Shown here in pieces: positions 14,995-23,656 of a stretch of DNA of 34,428 bases. This stretch comes from Lachnospiraceae bacterium. GTDB lineage: Bacteria > Bacillota > Clostridia > Oscillospirales > CAG-272. A model generated the notes under the pieces. The model saw nothing but the letters and a program-made list of their open reading frames with translations, searched no databases and was not told the origin of the DNA. Positions within the stretch are counted from its first letter, which is position 1, and each line of letters starts with the position of its first letter. Made by a program: the position numbers and the translations under genes. The stretch covers positions 1 through 34,428 of the forward strand of contig JAKSPT010000025.1 of NCBI GenBank assembly GCA_024404495.1. The letters are read 5' to 3'.

Positions 14995-17319
14995 ATGATG
15001 AAAAAACTATCGGCACTGCTTCTTGCGCTCGTGATGGTACTCGGTACCGTCGTCGCCTGCACGAAGCCCGGCACTACCGATCCCGGAACGACGCAAACGA
15101 GCGATCCCTCCGATCTCTCCTCTCTCCCCGCGGATCAGGTTCTTGAGCTTGTCGCGGGCGGCGCCAGCGAATATCTGCTCGTGCGCGGCGATATGGCGGA
15201 ATCCAACGAGAAAACCGCGGTTTCCCGTCTCAAGGCGGCGGTCAAGGAACTGACCGGCTTCGAGATGAAGCTTGCTACCGACTGGGTCAACCCCGGGGAA
15301 GAGATCCCCGTGAAGGAGGTCCTCATCGGCAAAACCACCCGTGAAGAGACCAAGACGGTTCTCGCTTCCCTGAAGGAGAGCGAATTTGCGATCCGCGTTG
15401 TCGGCGAAAAGCTGGTCATCGTCGGTTCCGACGGGCTCGGCACGCTGAAGGCGGTCGAGTATTTCATTGCGAATTACGTCAAGACCTACAAGGCGGGCAA
15501 TTCCCTCCGCGTGCTCCGTACCGCAGCGGAAACGAAAGGATTCGATACCTCCGTTCCGCATACCATCGTCAGGATATCGAAGGAAGCAGCCTTCGGGCTC
15601 GGCGGAAGCCAGTCGGATTCCACCCGTCTGTGCGTCTGTCTGCAGGGTCTGCTCAACCGCCGCTTCAAGGAGACCGATATGCTCGTTTACGTCATTTATG
15701 ACCAGAACGGCAGTCAGGATACCTTCTGGCTCAATTATATGGTTGAAAAGGACTCCGCATTTGAGGGTTATGAGATCTTCGACATCAAGGATGCCAAGGC
15801 GTTTTACGATTTCTTCCTCCCCTTCATCAAGCAGTCGGGCATCGTCCTGTGGGATCCCGACGTTCCCGCGACCTCGAACGTTGCCACCACTATCTGCGGC
15901 GTTGACGGTTACCTCCCGGTCGTTGCCGGAAAGGGCGCAAACGATCTGCAGAAAATTCTTGAGGACAAGGGCGTCGAGGTGAAGATGAACCTCGTCAACA
16001 AGTTCGGCGGCTTCGGCACGATCGAAGACACCGACATCGAGTCCACCGGTTCCACCAAGTGCGACGCTTATCTGTGGGCGCTTGAGAAATATATGGATAA
16101 GTGCTCGGACGAGCTGATCGGCTACGTCCTCGACGGTGCCGGCACGATCCCCTCCAACGTCATCGGCGCAGGCATCGACAACGGACCCTTCAACAATCAG
16201 GTCTTCAACCACGACTACCTCGTTATGAAGAAGGCGTTCTGCTTCGACCTGACCCCGAACGCCACCGAGACCCCCTGCGACGATAAGGAGCAGCCGAAGG
16301 GCGCCGACCGCGCGACCCTGATCAAGATCCTGAACGCCGCGTACGAAAAGGCGGACGGCGGCTTTACGCAGGTTCTGGGCTTCCCGCCCTGGTGGGTCAA
16401 GTACACCCGTGACTTCCAGAACAGAGGCAACAAGGGCGGCGTCGAGCTCGAATGGGAGTTCGCACAGCTCGCTTCCACCTATAACTGCGCGATGGAAGCC
16501 GACTGCGCACATCCGTGCTGCATGGTCAACGGCTCCGCGTACACCAATTACCCGATCGCCGATCACTTTGAGAACAACAAGGAATACGACGATACCCTCG
16601 AATTCGACAGCAAGACCCGTTACTTCACGGTCTACATCGGCGACTACGATTCCGGCGCGTGGATGCGGCAGGAGGTCCCGAACTTCTGGAAGGATCCCGC
16701 CCGCGGAACCTACCCGCTCGCGTGGGGCTTCAACCCGCAGCTTTCGGTCCGTATGCCCGTTATGTTCGAGTACATTTACAAGTACAAGACGCCGTACGAT
16801 TATTTCATCACCGGCGACAGCGGCTGCGGCTACGTCAATCCGGCGGCGCTGATCGAGGGGCAGGGCGGCAGAACGCTTCCCACCGCGCTTGAGGAATGGA
16901 TCGAGTACAACGAGCCTTATCTGAAGAAATTCGATATGGACATCTGCGGCTTCATCCTCAACGGCGCGCTCACCTTCAACAACAAGGTGTTTGACACTTA
17001 CAGCCAGATGACCCCGACGGGGTGCTTCTCCAACAACGGCTCCAACCGTCTCATCGTGTGCAACGGCACGCCGATCACCGGTATGTGGGACTACCAGAAT
17101 CCGGAGCAGGCGTACAACTATATGAAGGACGGCGGCAAGATCAACTTCTCCAGCTTCCGTACCGTTCGCTATACGCCCACCAAGATCGTGGAAACGATCG
17201 AGGCGATCGAGAATTACGCAAACGGCAGAAACGACGGCTATACCTATCAGTACGTCGGACCTTACGAATTCTTCGATCTGATCCAGCAGTCCGGTCAGGG
17301 TAAGATCATCGATACCTGA
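14995..17319 (+). CDS. GxGYxYP-domain lipoprotein (774 aa)
   Basis: A Lys-rich N-terminus, a hydrophobic core and TVVAC give a lipobox with Cys22 (from ATG at 14995; a second ATG at 14998 is equally possible). A Thr/Pro/Ser-rich spacer follows. A domain at about 45-180 precedes the GxGYxYP regions: CLQGLLNRRF is the family N-terminal block, and GDSGCGYVNPAAL (about 607-619) is the namesake motif. These are surface proteins thought to act on carbohydrate, often in polysaccharide loci, though the activity is not established. The ribosome binding site is poor: AAAGGAAG sits about 13 nt upstream inside a GAAA-loop mini-hairpin, so translation may be tuned. A strong terminator follows. Confidence 0.78.
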   Translation: MMKKLSALLLALVMVLGTVVACTKPGTTDPGTTQTSDPSDLSSLPADQVLELVAGGASEYLLVRGDMAESNEKTAVSRLKAAVKELTGFEMKLATDWVNPGEEIPVKEVLIGKTTREETKTVLASLKESEFAIRVVGEKLVIVGSDGLGTLKAVEYFIANYVKTYKAGNSLRVLRTAAETKGFDTSVPHTIVRISKEAAFGLGGSQSDSTRLCVCLQGLLNRRFKETDMLVYVIYDQNGSQDTFWLNYMVEKDSAFEGYEIFDIKDAKAFYDFFLPFIKQSGIVLWDPDVPATSNVATTICGVDGYLPVVAGKGANDLQKILEDKGVEVKMNLVNKFGGFGTIEDTDIESTGSTKCDAYLWALEKYMDKCSDELIGYVLDGAGTIPSNVIGAGIDNGPFNNQVFNHDYLVMKKAFCFDLTPNATETPCDDKEQPKGADRATLIKILNAAYEKADGGFTQVLGFPPWWVKYTRDFQNRGNKGGVELEWEFAQLASTYNCAMEADCAHPCCMVNGSAYTNYPIADHFENNKEYDDTLEFDSKTRYFTVYIGDYDSGAWMRQEVPNFWKDPARGTYPLAWGFNPQLSVRMPVMFEYIYKYKTPYDYFITGDSGCGYVNPAALIEGQGGRTLPTALEEWIEYNEPYLKKFDMDICGFILNGALTFNNKVFDTYSQMTPTGCFSNNGSNRLIVCNGTPITGMWDYQNPEQAYNYMKDGGKINFSSFRTVRYTPTKIVETIEAIENYANGRNDGYTYQYVGPYEFFDLIQQSGQGKIIDT

Positions 17320-17324
17320 TACGC

Positions 17325-17366
17325 AAAACGGGGTTCCCGGTTTTTCCGGGAGCCCCGTTTTTTGAC
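17325..17366 (+). terminator. Terminator after the GxGYxYP gene
   Basis: AAAACGGGG (17325-17333) pairs with CCCCGTTTT (17353-17361), with an inner CCCGG/CCGGG helix and a T-run. The T-run abuts the promoter of the next gene. Confidence 0.85.
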
Positions 17367-17395
17367 TTGCAAAGCGCCGCGTTTTGTGGTATAAT
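17367..17395 (+). promoter_or_regulatory. Sigma-A promoter for the TIM-barrel isomerase gene
   Basis: TTGCAA, 17-nt spacer, TATAAT with GTGG before the -10; 27 nt before the ATG at 17423. Confidence 0.87.
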
Positions 17396-17422
17396 GGAAA
17401 AAAACGCGGAGGAACGCTTCTT

Positions 17423-18208
17423 ATGAAATTCGGATGCTGCGTTCAGGCGACTGCCGAAAACCTGAAAATGCTTGCCCGCTGCGGGTGCGGCTGCTACGAG
17501 ACCTCGCTCGTCACGATGCCGGGGACCCCGGAGGAAAAACTGCGCGAGGTGCGGCGCGTTTCGGACGCGCTCGGTCTGCCCTGCGCCGCCTATAACTGTA
17601 TGTTTCCCGGCGATTTCCGTCTGCTCGCCGGCGAGGCGGAATACGAAAGGATCGGACAATACCTTGACGGGGCGCTTGCCAAGGCGGAGATCCTCGGCGG
17701 AAATTTCGTTTCTCTCGGCTCGGGAAAGGCAAGGGATATTCCCGAAGGGATGGACAAAGAAACCGCAAAGAAGCGTTTTTCGGCGCTCGTACGCGAGGTG
17801 ATCGCCCCCGTGATGAAGAAGCACGGCTTCCGCGTCGCGGTCGAGCCGCTCTCGGCGGACGAGACCTCGTTTCTCAATAACTGCCGCGAGGTCATGGAGA
17901 TCGTGAAAATGACCGACCTTCCCGAGCTCGGTCTGCTCTACGATTCCTATCACGCCGAACGCGGCGGGGATCTGCTTTCCGATATGAAGGAATACGGTTC
18001 CTCGATCCTTCACGCGCATATCGCTTCGGTGCCGAGGGAACGGAAATTCCCGGCGGAAAGCGATCTTTCCTCCTGCCGCGACCTGTTCGCCGCTTTGAAG
18101 GGCATCGGCTATTCCGGCGCCGTTGACATCGAGGGCTTTGCCGACGGAGACTTCGAGACCTCGCTGAAAAACGCGATCTCCGTGATGAAACGCGCCGCGG
18201 AAATGTGA
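17423..18208 (+). CDS. Sugar phosphate isomerase/epimerase-like TIM barrel (261 aa)
   Basis: Belongs to the xylose isomerase-like / AP endonuclease 2 superfamily, metal-dependent TIM barrels that isomerise or epimerise sugars. The probable metal ligands fall at the expected strand ends: Glu141 (AVEPLS), Asp174 and His177 (YDSYH), His199 (HAHIA) and Glu237 (DIEGF). Length is typical. There is no signal peptide and the substrate is not deducible. GGAGGAA lies 8 nt before the ATG. The frame stays open upstream to 17384, but that lies inside the -35/-10 region. Monocistronic, between two strong terminators; its genomic company suggests a step in using the released sugars. Confidence 0.8.
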   Translation: MKFGCCVQATAENLKMLARCGCGCYETSLVTMPGTPEEKLREVRRVSDALGLPCAAYNCMFPGDFRLLAGEAEYERIGQYLDGALAKAEILGGNFVSLGSGKARDIPEGMDKETAKKRFSALVREVIAPVMKKHGFRVAVEPLSADETSFLNNCREVMEIVKMTDLPELGLLYDSYHAERGGDLLSDMKEYGSSILHAHIASVPRERKFPAESDLSSCRDLFAALKGIGYSGAVDIEGFADGDFETSLKNAISVMKRAAEM

Positions 18209-18221
18209 GAAAACAAAAATC

Positions 18222-18258
18222 GGAGGTACCGCACCATCGTGCGGTACCTCCTGTTTTT
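18222..18258. terminator. Bidirectional terminator
   Basis: Perfect 13-bp stem (18222-18234 with 18239-18251), 4-nt loop, T-run on the right and A-rich left flank. It ends the isomerase gene on the plus strand and the glycosidase operon on the minus strand. Confidence 0.9.
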
Positions 18259-18261
18259 TGA

Positions 18262-20286
18262 TTATACGGTATAACGGATGCCTTCGTATCCGCCCCTGCG
18301 GGTGAGCGAGAAGGTGCCGTCTTCAGACGAGGTCAGGGTCACGTCGTTCCGCTTGCCGCCGAGGAAGTCGAAGGTCTCGCCGTCGTCCTCGGTGAGCGTG
18401 CAGGTCAGCGTTCCCTCGCCGAAGCGCTTCGGTACGAGGATGAAAACGGTGTCGGCGGTCACGTTCGTCACGGGAAGCGCGGTCGGGATCAGCGCGCCCT
18501 CCTTCGCGAAGAGCAGGATATCGTCCTCACCGACCGTGAACGCCGTTTTCTTTCCGCCCTCGATCTTTTCCCCGGTGAAGTAGTTGTACCAGTTTCCTGC
18601 GGGGAAATAAACCTCGCGTCCGGATCTGCCGCAGAGCATCGGGGCGTACATCAGGTCGTTTCCGATCATGTACTGATCGTCGATCTCGTAGGTCGCGGGA
18701 TCGGAGGTGTAATCAACGGCGAGCGAGCGGAAGGGAGGAAGACCGGTCTGACGGTATTCGTCGTAGGCACGGTAGAGATAGGGCAGGAGGGTCATGCGAA
18801 GCTCGAAGATCGCTTTGACGCGCTTCGTGAGGGTGTCATCCTCCGAAAGCTCGCCGTTTTTGTTCTTTGCCTCGTCAAACTGCTTCCAGACCGGATGCGG
18901 GATCATCCAGCCGTTGATCATCGAGAGCGGGGAAAGAACGACGGTCTGCAGACGGCGGATCAGCTCCTCCTCGGTGCTGCTCTGACGGACCTCGGGACAC
19001 CACAGAAGCCCGGAGAACCCGGCGGTGATGACGCCGCGGATGAAATCCTTCAGATCGTAGAGGTCGCTGTAAAGGACGTAGGGCATCGGCGCGGCGAGGG
19101 CGCCGGAGGAACGGATCAGGCTGAAGGTGCGGCGGTTGACGGCACGGTAGGCGGGCTCCAGCGTTCTCTCGAACAGTCTGCCCATCAGGTTGTGGGTCTG
19201 CTCGCCGTCAAGCCCGGACGGGAAATCGGTCGCCTCGGGGTAGGACCACGGGAAGCGGATGTAATCCGACCCGTCGCATTCGTCTACCTTGAAGCCCGAA
19301 ATTCCGGCTTCAAGGAAGGTTTTTTCATAGTAGCGGCGGAAGGACTCCCTTGCCTCCGGAACGCTCAGATCGGGCACGAGACCGCCCCACACGCGGTAAT
19401 CTCCGGCAAAGGGAAGCTGCTCGCGGTAGATCGGGGAATCGGGATGAACGTAGAGGTGCGTCCACAGATTCATGCGGAAGCCGTCGTCCTTCATTTTTGC
19501 GATCATGCCCTCGACGTCGGGATATTTTTCTTTGTTCCAGACGTAGGTGCAGGAATAGGCGTGGGTCTGCCAGCCGGGTTCGAGACCGAAGACGTCGCAG
19601 GGGATGCCGTCCTCACGGATTGACTTCGCCTGCGCGAGCACGTCGCTTTCGGTCGAGGAGGTCCACGTGCGGTACCAGTTGCCGAGACCCCACATCGGGG
19701 GCAGGACGCCTCCGCCCGAGAAGAGGTTATATCGCATCAGCGCGTCCTTCATCGTCGGACCGGCGAAGAAGATAAGGTCGACGCCCCCGACCGCGGGGAT
19801 CTCAATGCAGATATGCGCGCCGCCGGTCAGCTCTCTTTCGGCGTAAAGGTCGGAGGTGTTGTCCGCAAGGGAGGCGTCTTTTTTGTCGGCAAAGCTGTCC
19901 TTGACGTGGGTGGCGATCGAAAGGATCACGTCGCGCGAGGTGTCGATGAACAGACCGTAGCCCGCCGTGGAAAGCAGGAAGGGGACCGGCGCGTGGCTGT
20001 CGCCGAGGTCAAGGGTGGGGTCGCTGTTGACGCGAAGGTGCTTTTTCTTTCCTCTCTGCGCGACCGATTTCAGTTGGAGACCGAGCCCGAAGAACTGCTC
20101 GCCGTCCCGCACGGGAACGGTCAGCAGAATGCCTCTTTTCCTCAGGCGGAAGGTGATCTCCTCTTTTGCAAAGGGAGCGGGAACGTCCTTCGGCAGACAG
20201 ACGTCGTCTGCGGGCGTCGTGCCGTACAGACGGAGAGGCGATGCCTCGTCGGGGGTCCCGAAGGAGTAGCAATAGACCGAATTCAT
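18262..20286 (-). CDS. GH31 family alpha-glycosidase (674 aa)
   Basis: Retaining alpha-glycosidase of family 31 (alpha-glucosidase/alpha-xylosidase group). An N-terminal beta domain (about 1-190) precedes the barrel. GFKVDECDGSDY (331-342) holds the nucleophile Asp335, and YSDLYD (406-411) probably supplies the acid Asp408 in place of the usual WSGD. GFSGLLW (423-429) and a C-terminal beta-sandwich with YFPAGNWYNYFTG agree with the family. No signal peptide. It is the last gene of the GH28-GH92-GH31 operon; the GAGG of its ribosome binding site lies within the final codons of the GH92 gene, 5 nt upstream, so it is translationally coupled. Substrate specificity is not clear. Confidence 0.87.
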   Translation of the reverse strand: MNSVYCYSFGTPDEASPLRLYGTTPADDVCLPKDVPAPFAKEEITFRLRKRGILLTVPVRDGEQFFGLGLQLKSVAQRGKKKHLRVNSDPTLDLGDSHAPVPFLLSTAGYGLFIDTSRDVILSIATHVKDSFADKKDASLADNTSDLYAERELTGGAHICIEIPAVGGVDLIFFAGPTMKDALMRYNLFSGGGVLPPMWGLGNWYRTWTSSTESDVLAQAKSIREDGIPCDVFGLEPGWQTHAYSCTYVWNKEKYPDVEGMIAKMKDDGFRMNLWTHLYVHPDSPIYREQLPFAGDYRVWGGLVPDLSVPEARESFRRYYEKTFLEAGISGFKVDECDGSDYIRFPWSYPEATDFPSGLDGEQTHNLMGRLFERTLEPAYRAVNRRTFSLIRSSGALAAPMPYVLYSDLYDLKDFIRGVITAGFSGLLWCPEVRQSSTEEELIRRLQTVVLSPLSMINGWMIPHPVWKQFDEAKNKNGELSEDDTLTKRVKAIFELRMTLLPYLYRAYDEYRQTGLPPFRSLAVDYTSDPATYEIDDQYMIGNDLMYAPMLCGRSGREVYFPAGNWYNYFTGEKIEGGKKTAFTVGEDDILLFAKEGALIPTALPVTNVTADTVFILVPKRFGEGTLTCTLTEDDGETFDFLGGKRNDVTLTSSEDGTFSLTRRGGYEGIRYTV

Positions 20287-20291
20287 AGTGA

Positions 20292-22343
20292 TTACCTCGT
20301 TTCTCTCATTGTGATGATCAGAGTCCCGCCCTTCATCATTTCGGTGACGGGAAGTTCAAAGTCGGGGAGCAAAGTGCCGTTCCATTCGGCTTTTTCGGGA
20401 TAAATGCCCTCTCCGGTCTTCACGATCCGGAAATCGGCGTTTTTCAGGTGCAGGACGGCTTCGGGATAGCGCGGGGAGCCGATGATCATCCGGTTCTGCC
20501 CGCTGACCGGGAAGAGACCGATGACGTTCCAGAGATAGCAGGCGTTCAGCCCGCCCGAATCGGCGTTGCCGGGGACGCCGCCCGAGCCCGTCGTGAACAT
20601 ACTGTTCATACCAGAGACGATGACCTCGCACATCCGGTCACGGAGCCCGAGCTCGTGCAGGAAGAGCGGCGCCTCCATATCGGTCTCGTTGTTGAAGCCC
20701 TCGAAGCGGGAGGAAAGGTCGGCAGGGTCAAGGAAGCCGAAGAACCGTTCCGCCTCGCGGATCAGATTCTCTTTTCCGGCGAGCGCGATGCGCGCTTCTC
20801 TGTCAAAAAGCGGGCGGAAGGAGTAGTTATAGCGGTTCCCCTCGTAATAATCCGAGTCGGGACGCATCATCCCGTCTTCTCCGAAGGCGTCGGCAAAGCG
20901 CTTTCCGTATTCCGCGTACCGTCCGGCGGTTTCCTTCATCCCGAGTTCGTTTGCGATCGGGGCGAGGCAGGAGAACGCCTCCGCCATATCGAGGATATGG
21001 GAAGCGTAGAAGCCGGAGGTCGTTTTCAGCGGACGCTCTCCGAAAAACGCGGGGGTGCGGCGGGCGTCCTTTTCCGCCCCTTCGACGAGGGCGTGGTAGT
21101 CGGCGTTGATCCCGCGGTAATAGGCGTCGCAGACCGTGTATTCGGCGAGGCTGCGCGCCTGCTTGTTTTCGATATCCAGTCTGCCCGAGGCGAGGAGACA
21201 GTGGGGGTAATACCCGTATTCCTCCCCGAACGCGGCAAACGAGGCAAGGATCTTTTCGGAAATATCGGGATAGAGGGTGTAGAGAAGGGGGAGCTGGGTC
21301 TTGCAGATATCCCACATCGTCGCGAGATCGGTGACCATCCTGCGGTTCTTATCCCGGAAGAAGAACGCTTCCCCCGAGTAGTCGCAGGGCTTGGTCAGCG
21401 CGTGATAGAGATTGGAATAGAAGATTTCCTTTTCTCTTTCATCATCGGTATTAATCTCGATTTTCGAGAGGGCTTCCTCCCATTCGGCTTCGGCTGCTTT
21501 CCTTGCTTCGTCAAAGGAACGCGGCTCTGCCTCAAAGGGAGAACGGTCCGGGATCCCGGCAAAGGAGATGACGAGCCTTACCTCCGCCTCGTTTCCGGTC
21601 AGAGCGAAGATACCGCCCATCCGGGTATCGGAGGAGGGGACGTCAAGCGAGACGGCGTTTTCGGGGACGGTCTCGCTTCCGCGGTAAAGGGAAACGAGCG
21701 ACGCGCCCCGGATCTCAAAGTCGAAGACGATCTCCGCCTTCTGGATCAGCATCACGGCGCGGAGACGGGTTTCCGAAAGGACTTCGACCGTTCCGGTGAC
21801 CTTGCCGCGCATCCCCCATTCGTCGGAATGCAGTCCGTCGTTGGCGAAATCCACGGCGACGCGGTGATCGCCGCTTCCTTTGAACCGATAGCGGTGCAGG
21901 GCGGCGGAGCGCGTGACGGTCGCCTCTGCGGTCACGGTGTCGGTTTCGGCAAGATAATACCCCGGCGCTGCCTCCTCACGGAGGATCGGGAACGGCTGAA
22001 ACGACGGAAAACCGCCGTCGAAGGGGCAGGTGAGGGCGTAATTGTAGTAGACGCCGATCGCCCCGGTGCCGTCGTGGTGGAGGTGGGAAATGCCGATGAA
22101 GTGCGGGCGGTCGAAGAGCTTGCGGATCGGGCCGCCGCAGTTCATATCGTTGATGCCGCTCCCGCAGGGATAGGCGCCGTCGTAGCCTCCCGCGGTATAT
22201 TTGCCGAAGGGAAGGGCGGCGGCGGGGGAGGTATTGCCCGAAAGCCCCTTGATGAAGTGCCACGTCGAGGCGGGAAAGGAGGGCTCGGGCAGGGCGATCT
22301 CCCCGTTTCCGAGGAAGGGATCGGCGTATTTCGTGTATTTCAT
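20292..22343 (-). CDS. GH92-like alpha-mannosidase (683 aa)
   Basis: Resembles family 92 calcium-dependent exo-alpha-mannosidases: an N-terminal beta-sandwich (about 1-230) with DPFLG and PFG, an (alpha/alpha)6 barrel, and the family C-terminal block GVPGNADSGG (589-598) followed by CYLWNVIGLFPVSG. In the usual signature GNDDxG the first Asp is replaced by Ala594 here while Asp595 remains; this may alter activity. GH92 enzymes are mostly exported, but no signal peptide is seen. The ATG lies only 3 nt after the stop of the GH28-like gene and has only a weak ribosome binding site, which implies coupling. Confidence 0.75.
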   Translation of the reverse strand: MKYTKYADPFLGNGEIALPEPSFPASTWHFIKGLSGNTSPAAALPFGKYTAGGYDGAYPCGSGINDMNCGGPIRKLFDRPHFIGISHLHHDGTGAIGVYYNYALTCPFDGGFPSFQPFPILREEAAPGYYLAETDTVTAEATVTRSAALHRYRFKGSGDHRVAVDFANDGLHSDEWGMRGKVTGTVEVLSETRLRAVMLIQKAEIVFDFEIRGASLVSLYRGSETVPENAVSLDVPSSDTRMGGIFALTGNEAEVRLVISFAGIPDRSPFEAEPRSFDEARKAAEAEWEEALSKIEINTDDEREKEIFYSNLYHALTKPCDYSGEAFFFRDKNRRMVTDLATMWDICKTQLPLLYTLYPDISEKILASFAAFGEEYGYYPHCLLASGRLDIENKQARSLAEYTVCDAYYRGINADYHALVEGAEKDARRTPAFFGERPLKTTSGFYASHILDMAEAFSCLAPIANELGMKETAGRYAEYGKRFADAFGEDGMMRPDSDYYEGNRYNYSFRPLFDREARIALAGKENLIREAERFFGFLDPADLSSRFEGFNNETDMEAPLFLHELGLRDRMCEVIVSGMNSMFTTGSGGVPGNADSGGLNACYLWNVIGLFPVSGQNRMIIGSPRYPEAVLHLKNADFRIVKTGEGIYPEKAEWNGTLLPDFELPVTEMMKGGTLIITMRETR

Positions 22344-22346
22344 TTT

Positions 22347-23510
22347 TTATTCGTTGACGATCTCAAGATTCGGCACCGTGCCGTTGACGAGGCGCGGGTC
22401 TGCGGCGTTTTCCCGGAAGGAGACCGTGCAGTTACGGAAAATCATCCGGAGCGGGAACTCCTGCTTCGTCGGGTTGATGACCATCGGGATATTCAGTCCG
22501 GTGAATTTCACGTTTTCAAAGGTCAGCTCGGCAAGCGGCGTTCCGACCTGAAGGACGTTCCAGTCAAACTCATAGTGGAGCAGAGTCTCGATCGTGTCGA
22601 TCTCGCAGTTCCGGAAGACGATATCGTGCGAGGGCTCGTCCATCGGATGCGTGATGCTTGAAAAATAGTCGATCAGGAAAAGGGTGTTGTGCCGTCCCTC
22701 GTTCTGCGGAAGGACGTCGTTCTTTCCTCTCACGACGGTCATGCGGTGCGGGTAGATGCCCGGTCCCTTCATTCTGCAGTTCTCCACGAGGATCCCTTTC
22801 CCGCCGATGCGGAAAAGGTTGCAGGAGGTGTTCAGCGAGCAGTTTACGACGTGCAGGTCTTCGATGTTGATGCCCGCGATGCAGTCGTCCCCGGTCTCGA
22901 AGACGCAGTCGCGGATCTCGGTGTGTACGCAGCAGTGCAGATGGATGCCGTCGTGACCGGCGATATTCTTCACGTTTTCCATCAGGAGATTTTTGCAGTT
23001 ATCGACCTGATGCATGAAGTTGCCGCAGGAGCGGATCGTATAGCCGCGCAGAACGACGTTTTCGCAGTTCGTGAGGAAGATGCCGTGCGGGCCGCGGAAG
23101 CCCTCCTCCCCGTCGGGATCGTAGCAGTCGGAGCCGTCGATGAGAGAGCCTTCTTCGCCGATAATCGAGACATTCTTCTCACCGTATGCCGAAAGGATCG
23201 CGCGGCGGTATTCCTTCCACGGCCCCTGCGTATAGTAACCGGTGATCATCTCCATATCGGTGCGGAGCTCGACGCCCTCGGGAACGGGAAAAACGGGATA
23301 ATCGGTGCGCTCGTCGCTGCCGACGAGCACGGCACCCGATTTCAGAAGGATCGTGGTATCGGAACGGATCAGCAGCCCGCCCGTGCGGTAGGTGCCCGCC
23401 GGGAAGACGACGGTGCCGGGGCAGAGATCGAAAATCTTCTGCAGCGCTTCGGTCTGAAGGGAGGGGAGATCCGCTTTGACGCCGTAATCGGTGACGATGA
23501 ATTCGTTCAT
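22347..23510 (-). CDS. GH28-like right-handed beta-helix enzyme (387 aa)
   Basis: Predicted pectinase-fold glycosidase (polygalacturonase-like, GH28). N-terminal DYGVKAD, FPAGTYRTGGL and LKSGAVLVGS are typical opening blocks. The parallel beta-helix rungs contain GHDGIH (185-190) and ETGDDC (205-210), the latter matching the catalytic GDD. There is no signal peptide, so it would act on imported oligosaccharides as an exo-enzyme. First gene of a three-gene operon with its own promoter; AGGCGGA lies 7 nt before the ATG. Rhamnosidase or other exo-activities of the same fold are possible. Confidence 0.78.
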   Translation of the reverse strand: MNEFIVTDYGVKADLPSLQTEALQKIFDLCPGTVVFPAGTYRTGGLLIRSDTTILLKSGAVLVGSDERTDYPVFPVPEGVELRTDMEMITGYYTQGPWKEYRRAILSAYGEKNVSIIGEEGSLIDGSDCYDPDGEEGFRGPHGIFLTNCENVVLRGYTIRSCGNFMHQVDNCKNLLMENVKNIAGHDGIHLHCCVHTEIRDCVFETGDDCIAGINIEDLHVVNCSLNTSCNLFRIGGKGILVENCRMKGPGIYPHRMTVVRGKNDVLPQNEGRHNTLFLIDYFSSITHPMDEPSHDIVFRNCEIDTIETLLHYEFDWNVLQVGTPLAELTFENVKFTGLNIPMVINPTKQEFPLRMIFRNCTVSFRENAADPRLVNGTVPNLEIVNE

Positions 23511-23542
23511 ATCGGTTCCGCCTTTCGGTTTTAGTTGCCTTC

Positions 23543-23570
23543 ATTATACCATAAATATCGGGAAAAGCAA
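23543..23570 (-). promoter_or_regulatory. Sigma-A promoter for the glycosidase operon
   Basis: On the minus strand: TTGCTT, 16-nt spacer, TATAAT, with TATGG before the -10. The surrounding sequence closely resembles the opp promoter at 29539. Confidence 0.8.
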
Positions 23571-23571
23571 G

Positions 23572-23615
23572 AGAAAAAGCAAAACCCGCCGCCGCAAAAT
23601 TGCGGCAGCGGGTTT
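23572..23615 (-). terminator. Terminator of the opp operon
   Basis: GC-rich stem (23582-23596 with 23601-23615, one mismatch), 4-nt loop. On the minus strand it follows oppA by about 40 nt and is trailed by TTTTGCTTTTT. Confidence 0.85.
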
Positions 23616-23656
23616 GATTCGCTTTTTACTTACGGCGATATTCCGGTGATCGGAGA

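Noticed and set aside
20448..22661. Plus-strand open frame of 737 codons
   Set aside because: Antisense to the GH92-like and GH28-like genes; no recognisable motif, no promoter or ribosome binding site.
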